Shown: positions 1 through 11,800 of the stretch, one piece after another | Position numbering within the stretch: position 1 is the first letter of the stretch | How the letters are laid out: every line of letters begins with the position of its first letter | From: Latrodectus hesperus | Lineage: Eukaryota > Arthropoda > Arachnida > Araneae > Theridiidae | Reading direction: 5' to 3' | DNA length: 64,000 nucleotides | NCBI GenBank assembly: GCA_037975125.1 | Contig: JAJQOW010000014.1 | Location: 19,547,484 to 19,611,483, forward strand | Notes under the pieces: generated by a model | Told to the model about the DNA's origin: nothing | Seen by the model: only the letters and a program-made list of their open reading frames with translations | The model's database searches: none | Position numbers and translations under genes: made by a program

Positions 1-1190
1 CAAAATTGTTCGAAAAGAAGTTAGTCACACAGACCACCGTCGCCGAGAAGCTACGAGCTTGTTTTGTTTTCTTATCTTTTAGGAATGCGATTCTGTTCTC
101 GCAACAGATTTATTACTTTCAAGTGCCTTTCGAAGGAAGGAAGGGCTCCTTTTTTCTCGTAACTAAATAATTCTTGAAAGAGAATCTTATTTCTCTATGA
201 ATGTATATTTTATTTTATAGAAAATAAGTATAAGATTTATTGAAATTGAAACCTATTCAATAAATAAAGTCATATGTGTCCATTATATGATATATAATAT
301 TGTTTGCATGCATTTGTTTAATTATTTAATAGCATTTAAATAATTTTAGGAATAACGAAAGATAATTTTATCAATTTAATAAGTATGTAATCTTTCATAC
401 ATGTTCTGTTTTAAATCAAAAACAAAAGTATTGAATTATTAAAAGCAAAATATTGCTGAGTGTTATTTAAAAGAAAGTTATTTGAAAATTTATTTTTGAT
501 CCTTGTATTGATCTTATTGTTGTAGAAAATGTGTATTTTTGTATATTAGTTACATTATCTAATGATTCATATTTTTGAGAATTAGTATCTATCATAATAA
601 AATAATCTGTTACTGCATTATTTAATTTATGTTTGCGGTCCATGGAAATAATTACATAATCTATTTGAAAGAATTTATGAATATTCTTAATGGTTTTTGT
701 ACACTAATAAGAAAACATTAAATACTCTATGGATAATTATTTTAATTGAGTATTTCTGAAATTAACTGTATGTTTGTATTGTTTTCAATATATTCAAAAA
801 TTGTTTTAAAATTTAAATGATAATTATTTTTTTTAATTCACAAGATTATTATTTTCGTATTAAGTAGTAGGTAGAGAGTGATGATTTTACAGTGTTTGCT
901 ATATATTTAATATTTTTAGTAATTGTACTGACTTGTTTCTAGTATTATTTTAATTATTTACTGCAAAAGTATATTACTTTCTTTGTTATTCCAATAACTG
1001 AAATACATTATCTTCTTTTAAATTTATTATACTGAAGTGTTTGATTTGATGTCTCTGGTATTTGAATAATTTTATGTTTAAGAATTTTCTTTTGGTATCA
1101 TTTGATTTTCTAAATATTTAGATCTTAGGTATTCAATTTAAGACTTTTTGAACTTTAAAAATTTTTTACATAGTTCACTAATATTGAAAG
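1..1190. other. AT-rich non-coding stretch, possible LTR relic at its left edge
   Basis: No gene is recognisable here. Positions 1-150 are more GC-rich than the rest and contain GAGCTTGTTTTGTTTT (55-70), which resembles GAGCTTATTTTGTTTT at 5106-5121, just downstream of the gypsy integrase. This could be a relic of a 5' long terminal repeat of the element that follows, but the match is short and I could not align full LTRs. The remainder is AT-rich sequence without visible structure. Confidence 0.3.
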
Positions 1191-1193
1191 ACT

Positions 1194-2359
1194 TTGATAA
1201 GAAAGGCATTTCTTGGCAAATCTAAAAAACAAGAACTCCTAACTCTTGCAACAGAACTTGGCTTGGCTGTGTCAGATGAGATGAAAATAATCGACCTTAG
1301 AAAACTTATAACTAAAAGTGATAATTATGAAGAACTTGTGAAAAACATGCTTAGCGTTTTAATAGAAGATCGCTTAGAGGCTGAAAAAAGTAGCAGAATT
1401 TGAGAGATTAGCAAAAGAAAAGGAAATTGAAGAAGAAAGATTGCGTAAGTTACAAGTTGAAGAACAATTGCGTTTAGAAAATGAACGTGGTTATGAATTG
1501 GAAAAGCTAAGGCTTCAACTCGAAACTCAAAAAGTATCTACCTCAATTATAGGCTCTTCTGATTCTGAATGTCCAAAATTTGAACTTAATGGTATCATTC
1601 CTATATTTAATCCAAAAGAATATGAAATCGGACTATTTTTGATTATATTCGAGAGACAGTTAAAATTTATGAATCTTCCCGAGTCTTCTTGGATACCATA
1701 TTTAATTAGCTCTTTGCCAGCTGAAATAGCACAACTGCTTGCTAGAGAAAATTAACAAGATGCACAAAATTACCAAAAGGTGAAGGAAATGCTCCTTAAA
1801 AGATTTAGTGTTACTGCTGATAAGTTTCGACAGTTATTCTCTCAACACATAAAAAGTTTTGATACAACATGGCGAGACTTTTACTTTGAATTAGCTTCTT
1901 ATTTTGAGGGATGGATAAAAGAAACGAATATTACAACTTTCGATCAACTCAAAAGCTTAATAATTACTGATCAAATAAAAAAAAACTCCACCAGAAGTCA
2001 AAGACCATTTTCTTGACTCTTGGGCAAGCTGGATTAATCCCCTAGATATAGCTGAAAAACTGGATGCTTATGAGAATGTCCGGCAAGCAACAAAGAAGCA
2101 ATTGAACCAATCTGAAAGGAAAACATATTCAAGAGATGAAAACAGGAAAACTATCCCAGATAGAAAATTTCGTCCTGTGGTTAATGCTCCAAAAAATGCT
2201 CAAAATCGATATTCAAAATTTCCAATAACTTGTTCCTTTACTTCTAGATTAGATGGAAGATCATCTATTCAATGTTTCGGTTGCGGAACACTTGGAGTAA
2301 TCAGATCAAAACGTTTTCCACAGGTTCTAAACATGAAGATACAACTGTTAATTGCATGA
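1194..2359 (+). pseudogene. gypsy gag remnant with degenerate zinc knuckle
   Basis: The frame starting near 1194 reads like the N-terminus of arthropod gypsy Gag: a short helical block with KKQELLTLATELGLAVSDE and a following DLRKLI. It shifts frame at about 1380-1403 into a charged coiled-coil-like segment (EEQLRLENERGYELEKL). The frame is then interrupted by TAA at 1753-1755, continues in the same frame to about 1985, and shifts again into the 2102-2359 frame. Near the end CFGCGTLGVIRSK looks like a zinc knuckle whose later Cys/His residues are lost. The TTG at 1194 is only where the open frame begins; no true start is claimed. Gag would package the element RNA; here it cannot be translated intact. 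Confidence 0.8.
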
Positions 2360-2680
2360 ACTTATTCACTAATGATATAACTACAGGTCTGTCAAGTATG
2401 ATTGTCTTTGAATTGTTTGGTAAGAAGATTGCAGTTTGTGCAGATACTGGTGCTTCACATTCTATTGCAGGAGAAAAGTTATATAACTTTTTACGAAAAA
2501 TGGAGTTGCTTTTGAAAACAAGAAAATTTCGCTCACTCTAGCTGATGGAAAACTTCAGTCCATGGTTGCCTTTAAAACTATTGTCAATCTGTGTATAGAA
2601 GGTAAAAGTGTGTCAACAGAACTTCTCGTTCTACATGATGCCAAGGATAACAGCACACTCTTAGGACTTATCGTTATCTA
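2350..2680 (+). pseudogene. gypsy aspartic protease remnant
   Basis: In the frame covering 2272-2541, the sequence VCADTGASHSIAGEKL contains the DTGA active-site motif of retroviral-type aspartic proteases, which mature Gag-Pol. After about 2500 the frame shifts, and the C-terminal protease part (with ELLVLHDAKDNSTLLGL) continues in another frame to about 2670. The junction to the reverse-transcriptase palm is abrupt: the linker and the finger region that should follow are absent, so a deletion at about 2670-2684 is inferred. Confidence 0.75.
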
Positions 2681-2683
2681 CGT

Positions 2684-3560
2684 ATGCTTTTTGGATTAAG
2701 AAACGCACCTGCCACTTTTCAACGCCTAATAGACAAATTCAGAAATGGTCTGAAGGATGTCTTCGTATTCTCTAACTTGGATGATATCATAGTCCTATCA
2801 GGTACATTTGACAAGCATTTGAAAGACATAAAGACTGTTTTTGAAAGACTTTCTCTATTTAAACTCCATGCAAGTAGAGATAAATGCAGTTTTTCCTGTA
2901 AACGTGTTAAGTACTTAGGATTTTGGATCACCAGAAATGGAATTGAACCTGATCGTGAGAAAATTGCATCTATTCAAAGAATCCCTGTTCCAAATAATGT
3001 CAAAGAGCTCCAATCGTTCTTACAAACCTGCTCATGGTTTAGAAGATATGTTCCGAACTTTGCGGACATAGCACGACCTCTTAGCTGCCTAACTAAGAAA
3101 AAAGTCAATTGGTCGTGAGGATTCGAACAGCAAAAATCTTACGAAACTTTGAAAGAGCGCTTGACAACAGCCCCTGTTTGAAAACAACCGGATAGATCTA
3201 TGCCTTTTCTAATTCGCACCGATACAAGTAACTATGCCCTTGGTGCAGTCCTTCTACAAGGAAATAGCCCAAAAGAACATGTTATCGAATATGCGAGTCT
3301 TTTGTTGACCCCATTAGAACGCAACTATTCGACTACTGAGCGCGAAGCTTTAGCAGTAGTTTGGGCATTGGAAAAATTTCGTGGCAACATTGACCATCAA
3401 GAAGTGATTATTGCTTCTGATCATCAACCTCTTAAATGGCTTCTGAGCATAAAGTCTCCCTCAGGAAGCTTAGCAAGTTGGGCTTTAAAGATACAATAAT
3501 TTAACTTGAAAATAGAATACACACCTAAAAAAGCAAATGTTGTGGCCGATGTGTAATCAA
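2684..3560 (+). pseudogene. gypsy reverse transcriptase (C-terminal part) and RNase H remnant
   Basis: Reading begins at the MLFGLRNAPATFQRLID block typical of the Ty3/gypsy palm. The catalytic box is NLDDIIVLS, so the aromatic residue usually preceding xDD is replaced by Asn. The thumb and connection follow (KVKYLGFWIT-like segment, LQSFLQTCSWFRRYVPNFAD). RNase H is recognisable by RTDTSNYALGAVL, TEREALAVVWALEKF and ASDHQPLKWLL. In-frame stops lie at 3116-3118, 3179-3181, 3497-3499 and 3554-3556. The part N-terminal to the palm (fingers and first catalytic Asp) is missing, so this copy could not reverse transcribe. Confidence 0.85.
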
Positions 3561-3595
3561 GACCAACTTACTTTCATGATGATCCAAATTGTGAA

Positions 3596-5069
3596 ATGCA
3601 TGCAATCTCTGTTGATATGCCAACTAGGAAATCAAGTGATGTTCGTAAAGAACAGCTGGCAGATCCAGATCTGAAGAAAATTATCGATTGTCTGGAAAAC
3701 AATGATAAGGATGAAAACTTTGCTAACTATATCAGTCGAGGATATATAATGAACGAAGGTATTTTGTATCGTTATACGCCTGAAACAGATTCAGACTATT
3801 CCCAATTAGTTGTTCCCATCCAAGAACGACAAACAATTCTGCAAGAACACCATGATGCTCCTACAGCTGGCCATTATGGGGTAGAAGGTACCTATAATAA
3901 GATAGCTACCAGCTATTATTTCCCAGGCATGAAGAAGTACATCTCTGATTATGTCAAAACATGTGCAGAATGTAATCGGTACAAACCAACAAATCAGATA
4001 CATGTTGGTCTGCATAGAACACCTATTTATGCACAAAGATTCGAAACTCTTGCTATTGATCTCTTTGGTGCTTTCCCAGAAACCCCAACAGGAAAGAAAT
4101 AGATATTTATTGTGGAAGACATGAGTACCAAATGGTTTGAGTTATTTGCCCTTAATGAAGCCACAGCGTCAAACTGTGCCAAAACGCTACTTGAGAAAGT
4201 TTATCTACGCTATGGACTTCCACGAAGATTAATCAGTGACAACGGATCTCAATTTGTTAGTACCGTCATGCAGCAAATTTGTCATTTGTTAGATATCAAA
4301 CAGGACTTCATTCCTGTTTATCATCCTCAAGTGAATCCCTCTGAACGTAAGAACAGAGATTTGAAACCTAGACTAGCCATCTTAGTAGGCGATGCCCATG
4401 GTACCTGGGAAGAACATCTTCCTATGATTCGTTTTGCCATGAATACAGCTAAATTTCGACACCACTGGTCACACTGCCGCTTATCTGCCATTTGGCTGAG
4501 AGCTTAGGACGACGGATGATGTTCGTCGCGACAAGAGATCAGTTATTAATAATGACAGCTTTGTCTTTGAAATAACGCCTTATTTGAAAAGGTTTGCTCG
4601 TCTGACTCCTCAAATCAGGGTGCGAGTAGAACAAAAACAGGATAGAAGAAAGTTTTATTTTGACAAAAAACATAGACAGGCTTATTATAAGCCAGGTGAC
4701 AAAGTGTGGACTACTTTGCATCAAATAAATAATTCCAGGAACAAGAAAAGTAAAATATTTATGCCAAGACGTAAAGGTCCATACCTCATACTAACTAACA
4801 GGTGTCCTACCACATATGATGTTGCAGATCCTGGTGCACCTGATCAAGTGTTAGGTACATATCACGCGAATGTGATAAGGCCATACCAACTACCTTCATC
4901 GAAAGACAGAGGTCCAGTTGCTCCCTTAAGAAAACGGGGAGACCTCCAAAAATCAACAATCAAATCCTGGCTCATCAGCGAGACGACTTCAGAGCCAGAG
5001 GGGAAGTCTGTAACAGAGCAACGCCCACTAATGGTCATAAATGAACTGAGAGAACCAGATGAGCTATAA
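3596..5069 (+). pseudogene. gypsy integrase remnant
   Basis: An HHCC zinc-binding domain is visible (HHDAPTAGHYG followed by CAECNRYK). It is followed by a DDE core with catalytic residues in LAIDLFG, SDNGSQF and NPSERKNRDLK. An in-frame TAG at 4100-4102 splits it. A frameshift near 4457 moves the reading to the frame of 4458-5069, which has a TGA at 4497-4499 where an Arg codon would be expected. The C-terminus has a GPY/F-type module (RRKGPYLILTNRCPTTYDVADP) that in this family binds DNA non-specifically. The domain order is complete, but the gene is broken in at least three places. Confidence 0.85.
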
Positions 5070-5747
5070 CCTTAGACACTGCTGCTGCCCTAATATGATT
5101 GTCAGAGCTTATTTTGTTTTAATATTCTTATGTTCTCGTTTTGTGTGTGTGTGATTTCTCTGTGTTGCATAGATGTTAAATAAACACAGAAATAAGTTAG
5201 CCGTGTGTAAAATTATTCTTCATAGTTATGACACAAAGTTCTATTTCATAACAATCAAAGAATTCCTTACAATAAATCAAAACCATTGCTTTGTCGACGT
5301 GATTCACAGATTTCTACATATTTGAAAAGTTAAAATATTACTTAAGATACATATTAGAATATTTTATGTTGGATAAATCTAAATTGAAATTTAAATCGTT
5401 TGGAGTCAGAAATCAATTAAGTTTAAAATGGATTTTGCATATCATCATTGTCAAATATTTAATATTGTATACCCATAATAGGTGTCAACAACAGTATTAA
5501 GCCACTTTCTTAAGAATATACTATTTATGTTTGATATCTAAAATGTTGATAACTTAAAAAATTATATCATATTTTAATCGTTAATAGTTGAATAATATTT
5601 ATTCAATTCAACAAATTTCATTTGATACACAGATTTCGTTTCCCACTTAAAATTCCTTTGCTATCACAAAACATGAAAAAGTTCAATATTCTCAACATCA
5701 CATTCATTTAACTAAAATCAAAATGCACATAATATTAAATATATTAC
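5070..5747. other. Intron sequence and presumed gypsy 3' end
   Basis: After the integrase stop the sequence to about 5240 includes a short TG-rich run and may be the 3' LTR. The rest, to the LRR exon donor, is AT-rich intron with nothing recognisable. Confidence 0.4.
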
Positions 5748-5865
5748 CTGAATCCCAAAGTAGTAATACTAGTAAAAGGAGTAGGGAAGTAATCTCGTCT
5801 AAGTTCTGTCAATTTACCATTATCTATATACAGTTTTTCTAAATTTGTTAAATTCTGAAATGCAC
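5748..5865 (-). CDS. LRR gene exon 4
   Basis: The acceptor is tttttatag (AG at 5867-5866) and the donor TTCAG|gtaatat lies at 5748/5747. It reads AFQNLTNLEKLYIDNGKLTE, a canonical AFxxLxxLxxLxL repeat, then YFPTPFTSITTLGF. Two bases are left for a further exon, which must lie left of the window because only the gypsy element and AT-rich sequence follow. Confidence 0.82.
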
Positions 5866-8800
5866 CTATAAAAATAATAATGTTTTGAGAGTAAGTTTAT
5901 CTATCATATAATACTATGCAAGTTTTATAACAGAATAAATGACACACTTTATTAAAAAAAATTTTAAAAACGGATTTGATTTAGTCATTATGGTGAGACT
6001 TATTGGACACAGATGCTGTATAATACAGGATACCAAATTCTAAGTTTGGTGATTTTATGGCGGATTTTCTTATGTAACTGGTAACCTGTGGTTTTTATTG
6101 CGTCATATATATGGATACCTAAAAAATTATGCAGAAAAGTCTATTTTGACAACCCTTGTATTTATGTCATAGTGCACGTCATAATACGTTATCTTGGTAA
6201 CACATTTTTTCATCGCCAGAAAAATTCAGAATTCGGAATCCTGGATTACACAGCATCTCTGCCAACTTATTGTATTTTAATAGCATTACTTAAAATTATT
6301 ATATTTCCTTTTTGGAATTTCAGAAGTCTTAATCAATTAAAGATTACAAACCCATATTTTCACTCTTAGAAAAATATCAAACAACAAAAGTCTTCCTTTC
6401 AACTACACTATGATGCAATCCTTAAATTAGTTATAAAGAAAGGCACCACATATTTCATATAAAGTTCGAATTACTCACAAAATAAATGAATTTTATTTTT
6501 TATCTTTTGTTGTATATGTCATAAGAATGATGGAAGAAAAAGAAAATTTTAAAATATTAAGTATTTTTATTCCAATATTATTTTATATTTTGCACTTATA
6601 AATATATTGTATATGTCATAAGAACTATAAAAGCAAAAGAAATTTTTAAAATATTAGGTATTTTTATTCCAATATTATTTTTTATTTTGCACTTATATCA
6701 TAAACTGTAAATTGATAAGAATTCATAATCTAATGGCATAAAACCTATAATTTTACAGAGAGTTAAATCATACTATTTGGTTTCAAAGTAAGGCTATCTA
6801 TAGGATAAAATCATGCTCATTGAGTGAAAAGTCTCAAGTTCACTTCTGACGAGAACAATAACAATAAAGATTGATACTGTACAACGAACAAGAAGAAAGA
6901 AATATTGCGTTTTGGCGTAAACTTGTTTTCTAAACGTACTTAAGCATTTTCTGGGTTTTCTTTATTGAAATTAGAAAATTAGGGCCGTAAAGTAAAGTAA
7001 ACGCCAGCAGAGGTCCCTGTACCTAACCCTGAAAGGGTTTTACCAGATTTGATGGACCCGCTGGAGAGAAAAGAAAACGGAACATGGTACATACAAGACA
7101 ATACAATTATGCTTGCAATCATATGGAGACACTGGAAATTCTTACTTTTACACAGTAAAGAGGGTTTGTAAAGTTTACTATTTAACAAATTTTATTGCAA
7201 TTGAGAGTTAATACGTGGACACGTAAGAAGCATTCAAAATAGGTATCAGACAAAATACATGGCACGATGTGGTAAGACAGGAATAAAAAATACATATCAA
7301 ATTGCATGCATACAAGAAATGAAGAAAATAAATAGAAATACAATACACCATTCTTAGAAATAACACCGTGCATTCTGTGCACAACGTTCTCCACAGCCGT
7401 ACGTAACATTCCGAAGGAATATTCCGCACTGCATCCGTTATGTTGTCCTTTAAGAATAGACAAATTCGATACTCCACCAACATAAACGCACGTTCCGGTA
7501 ACGTGAGAGGTATGACCACTGGAACTCGTTTACTTCAGCTGAGATTATTTGTCGGAACTGTCTACTAATTGCTTTTATAGCCCCTATTACTGGCATTGTA
7601 ATGGCACAACATTTGCATTTTCCCTCGATACCCGTGTTTTATGCTAATTTTCATTATTGTAAGCTACAGCAACGCCACAAAATGCCCTAGCGGTGACATT
7701 TGTAACTAATTTTTTTCTACGGAATCCATTTGTGTCCATGTTTTGATTAGTCTAAATATCAAGTTTGGTGCTATTTTGACTATTAGATCCCGCTATAGGA
7801 CGCTCCAAGAACTGTCACTTTAAAAAAGATCAATCTCTATATAAATGAATTATCCTTTTATGTCATTATTTTTTAATTTCGCAAATAACAACGCATTGAA
7901 TTATTTAACACTGTATGCAATTTTTATCTTACTTGATGAATTTTGAGCACTTTTACTCACCTGGTTTAATTGACTGAGTTTCTGTCCTCTGAAATATTAT
8001 TCGCTGAATAGTACTACTAGCATACTGACTGAATTCAGCTTTTATGCTTCTCACAGGTACATCAGTGACGTCTAACCATTCTAACTTTGTGAGTGGCCTT
8101 AGGAATTCCCAAACGACACCTCTAAATAGGCAGAAAGAGAGAAATAAGATTTCTTATAAAATCTAATATTTCATCTTGTGATATTACATTGATTTTGTAT
8201 GTATTTTCATTGCTAAAGTTAAAATATTTTAAATGTACATATATATAACTCTGTTTCTTAAATTCTATTTAACGAATTTGCAAGTTTTATACTTAAAAAG
8301 TTACATAACAAATGAATATTCATTAGAATTTATAAAATAGTATGTGAAAAATGCATTTATTGTAAAAAATATTCATTATACAGTTATATAATGAATGTAC
8401 ATAATATTCTTCATAATTCCATGCACATTTCCATAACACATAATAAAAATCAGACCTTATTTTCAGTAGCGTTACGTTTATCAATTACTTATATTCATAG
8501 ACAAAAATAAAAGACAGCCAAACACTTAATGCAGTTTCAAAACACTGTACATAATAAACAATGATCTTTGCCCAACTGTTTTTTTTCCTTCTTTTTTCCT
8601 GAATAATATTATAGAATGTTGTTTAGTTAAAATATCTCTTAAAATTGTACTTGTCATTCCTACTTAATAATAACATTTAATAAAACAACAAATAGATATC
8701 ATTTGATTTTTTAAATTTAATAATCATAGTGTCAGCGTGTTTTACCATTTTAAATGCTTTCTTAATTTTTTTTAAAATAGTTTGACACGATTGCAATTAA

Positions 8801-11800
8801 ATTTTATAATAGGACTAAGGATTTTATCAAAACAATATTTTTGTATCTTTTAATTCATTTTCATTTGATGCAGATATCACGCAGAAAATATTTAACAAAT
8901 TCCTTTTCCAATGATGGAGGAATGAATGCATAGCTTGGTAGGTTTCTGCTCCTTATGTCGCCCATTTTACATAAACATATATAGTCTTTAGAACATATTA
9001 ATGAGTATATTCTAACTATCACTATTTTGTCTTTATATGTTTCTTTACATAGTAACTAAATATGCTTCAGTACTATTTAAATGTTCTTCTGTTTATAATA
9101 AAGAAAAATGAGATATTGATTTATTTTGATAGCATATTTCCTTTATTTTCATTTGAATGAATATTTAATGTGATAAGTTTGAAATAACAAAAACATAAAT
9201 ACATTATCGGAAAAAAATTAAAATTCATTTATTAGGTAGTATAAATTTTACGTCACCCCCTGAATCTGCACAATTAATTGTTGACGAAAATCCGTAAAGA
9301 AAAATTTATAAGACATTTAAAGACACATTTTAGACATAATTATAAGAAGTAAAGCATTCATTAATAGTAACTTTATGAAACTATTCATTACATAATAGAA
9401 AACTAATAACATTACACCTACCCACTTTGTTATTATTAAAGGCTTACGGATAAATGTGAACAGATAAAAATAAACATGTAAACTTCATTAATTAGCAGTT
9501 TTACTTTTATTATAAATTGCTAATTATACAATATTTATTGAAAATTTTTTGCAAAAATGTGTACAGCATAATTCTCTCAATATGTAATGAACTTCCACTT
9601 AACTTTAAATTGTCACCATGTTCTTAAAAGTATCAGTATCAAATCATTAAAAAACTTTTAATGGCAACTACCAGGTATTTTCTAAAAAGGTTTTAACTAA
9701 AAGAATAAATTGTAAACCATACACACTTGAATCAATTAGAATTGTACTAGTCTATCTAAGTAAGAATCATTACTAAAATCTAATTATATATTTATACACA
9801 CAAGATTATTTTTAGAAGTATTAAATACTAAAAAAATAATGAATAATTTCAATTAAAAAAAGAACTGCGACACTACAACTCATGTTACCAACTCATGTTA
9901 CAACTCATGTTAACCAAGGCTTACAATGCCCATATCTGTTTTCCTAGCAGAGAGCCGTGGGAACTAAATTCTAACACTAAAATTCATATTTCTAAATAAG
10001 ATAAATTTAGTACCTATTTGCATTAAATGTCAACTGAATCCACTACGTTTTATTAAAATAAAAGATGTAAGAACCATTTTTGGAAGTTTAGTTAAACCTC
10101 TGATATCGGTTAACAGAGCTTTGTGAGGCTGGCCTTAATTTTTACATTTTTATCTAGAGTCTTTTGTATATTCAGCTCAAATTTTTAAATGTAAGCAAGA
10201 ACAAAAACTAAATTAAATGCAAAAAAAGATAAATGAAATAGAAACTGAGTGACAATTAATCAATCAATATATATTAAAAAAGAAAGTGTATAATGTCCAT
10301 GCCGCTAAAACTTAGAAATGAGTCCCGGTATGAACAAGGGAATTATGTGGGGTGGTAACCTTTTACCTCCCGTCCATGAAGAAGGTTCTCGTTTTCATCT
10401 GAAATGCTTACTTTTGAAGATAGAAGGGCTGGAAGTTTCACCTTCTGGAAATTTTTGAACAGTTCAGAACATTTGAGAGCATTCCACAACACTTCAAAAC
10501 ATTTTGGAATGTTAAAAAATAGTCTAAAATATCTCGGATCATTATGGAACGTTTCAGAACCCACTCGTATGTTGTGAAATGTTCCAGAATATTGTGGAAT
10601 ATTGTATGGGTGAGCCTACTTATTGTTAGGGAAATACATAAATCTATTGACACGATGGTAAAACAAGAAAATGTCAACTTTCCTACATGATTTTTTGTCA
10701 TTACATTGTCTTCGACTGAAACTTGGATGCCCCATCATACAACTCACTAAAACTATGTAATAGAACAAGGATGATCGTCAAATGCCTATCGAATAATAAC
10801 ATCGAAGCCGAACTCATGACTGAAAAGGACAAAGAACTCGCAGTATTTATCCCCAGAATACCAATGATCACTACTGAACAGCCACTCCAATTTAAAAGAA
10901 TGAAATTTTCAATCAAATTAACCTATAGTTTTACAATTAACAAAGCACAAGAACAAAGCTTAAAATATTTCGGCATCAACATTTAAAGACTCCTGCTTTT
11001 CACACGATCAACTATATGTATCTTGCTCTCGAGTAGAAAATTCAAGCATTTTATACATATATGTCCGGAAAACAAAATAAAAAATGTTGTTGATGAACTA
11101 GTATAATAAGTAAAAATATTGTAGTTAGAATACATTTTCAATAAAATAATTTGCACCTCTTATATTTTAAAGTTTATCTGTTTATATCATTTACAACAAA
11201 ATCACTTATCAACTCCCTGTCTAAAGCAGGACTCTCCAGCTAGTAATACATAAAAAGAACGGTATAAGTTAGATGAATATGACATAGCAATCAGTCTTGT
11301 TATGCAAATAGTGTAGAACACACATGAGAACAAACAAAACCCATCATTACTAAGAGTAGCAAATTTTAGAGAATTCCATCGTAAGTAAATAACTGGTTTC
11401 ATACAAATAAACAGAAAATCTCAAAAAACTTCAGGAACCGATATCTTTTCATGGGTCCAGAAATTCACATAAACTTTTTACTTGGTGGCATATATATTTA
11501 TCAAAAAGAATTCTTGTCAGAGGGAATTGCAATGTTTAATGCTTAGATGAACAGGTGTCATATAGGTTGACTTATCGTTAAATGAAGAAAATAAGGAGCA
11601 GCTGTTGTTGTTGCACCAGTATACTTCCTTGTACCTAGCCCTGAGTTGGCCTCTACCAGTTAGAGACAGCTGGGTGGAGTCTTCGTGATTTTGAAGCAGG
11701 GACCAAACAGAAGACCCCCAATACTTGGCCTGCCACCCCCATGAATATCATTTAACTTGGAGATACGGAGTAATGCAATCATCAGTAATTTAAAACCATT

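Larger units (their letters stand above)
1194..5240 (+). mobile_element. Decayed Ty3/gypsy LTR retrotransposon (internal region)
   Basis: Gag, protease, partial reverse transcriptase, RNase H and integrase follow one another in the Ty3/gypsy order, with integrase last. The element is dead. Gag is split by frameshifts and a stop at 1753-1755, and the N-terminal half of reverse transcriptase is missing. Pol from 2684 to about 4456 is one frame interrupted only by stops at 3116, 3179, 3497, 3554 and 4100. A frameshift near 4457 and a stop at 4497 follow. After the last codon (5069), the stretch 5070-5240 may be 3' LTR sequence, but I could not prove an LTR pair. It lies inside, or left of, the intron following the last visible exon of the minus-strand LRR gene. 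Confidence 0.9.
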
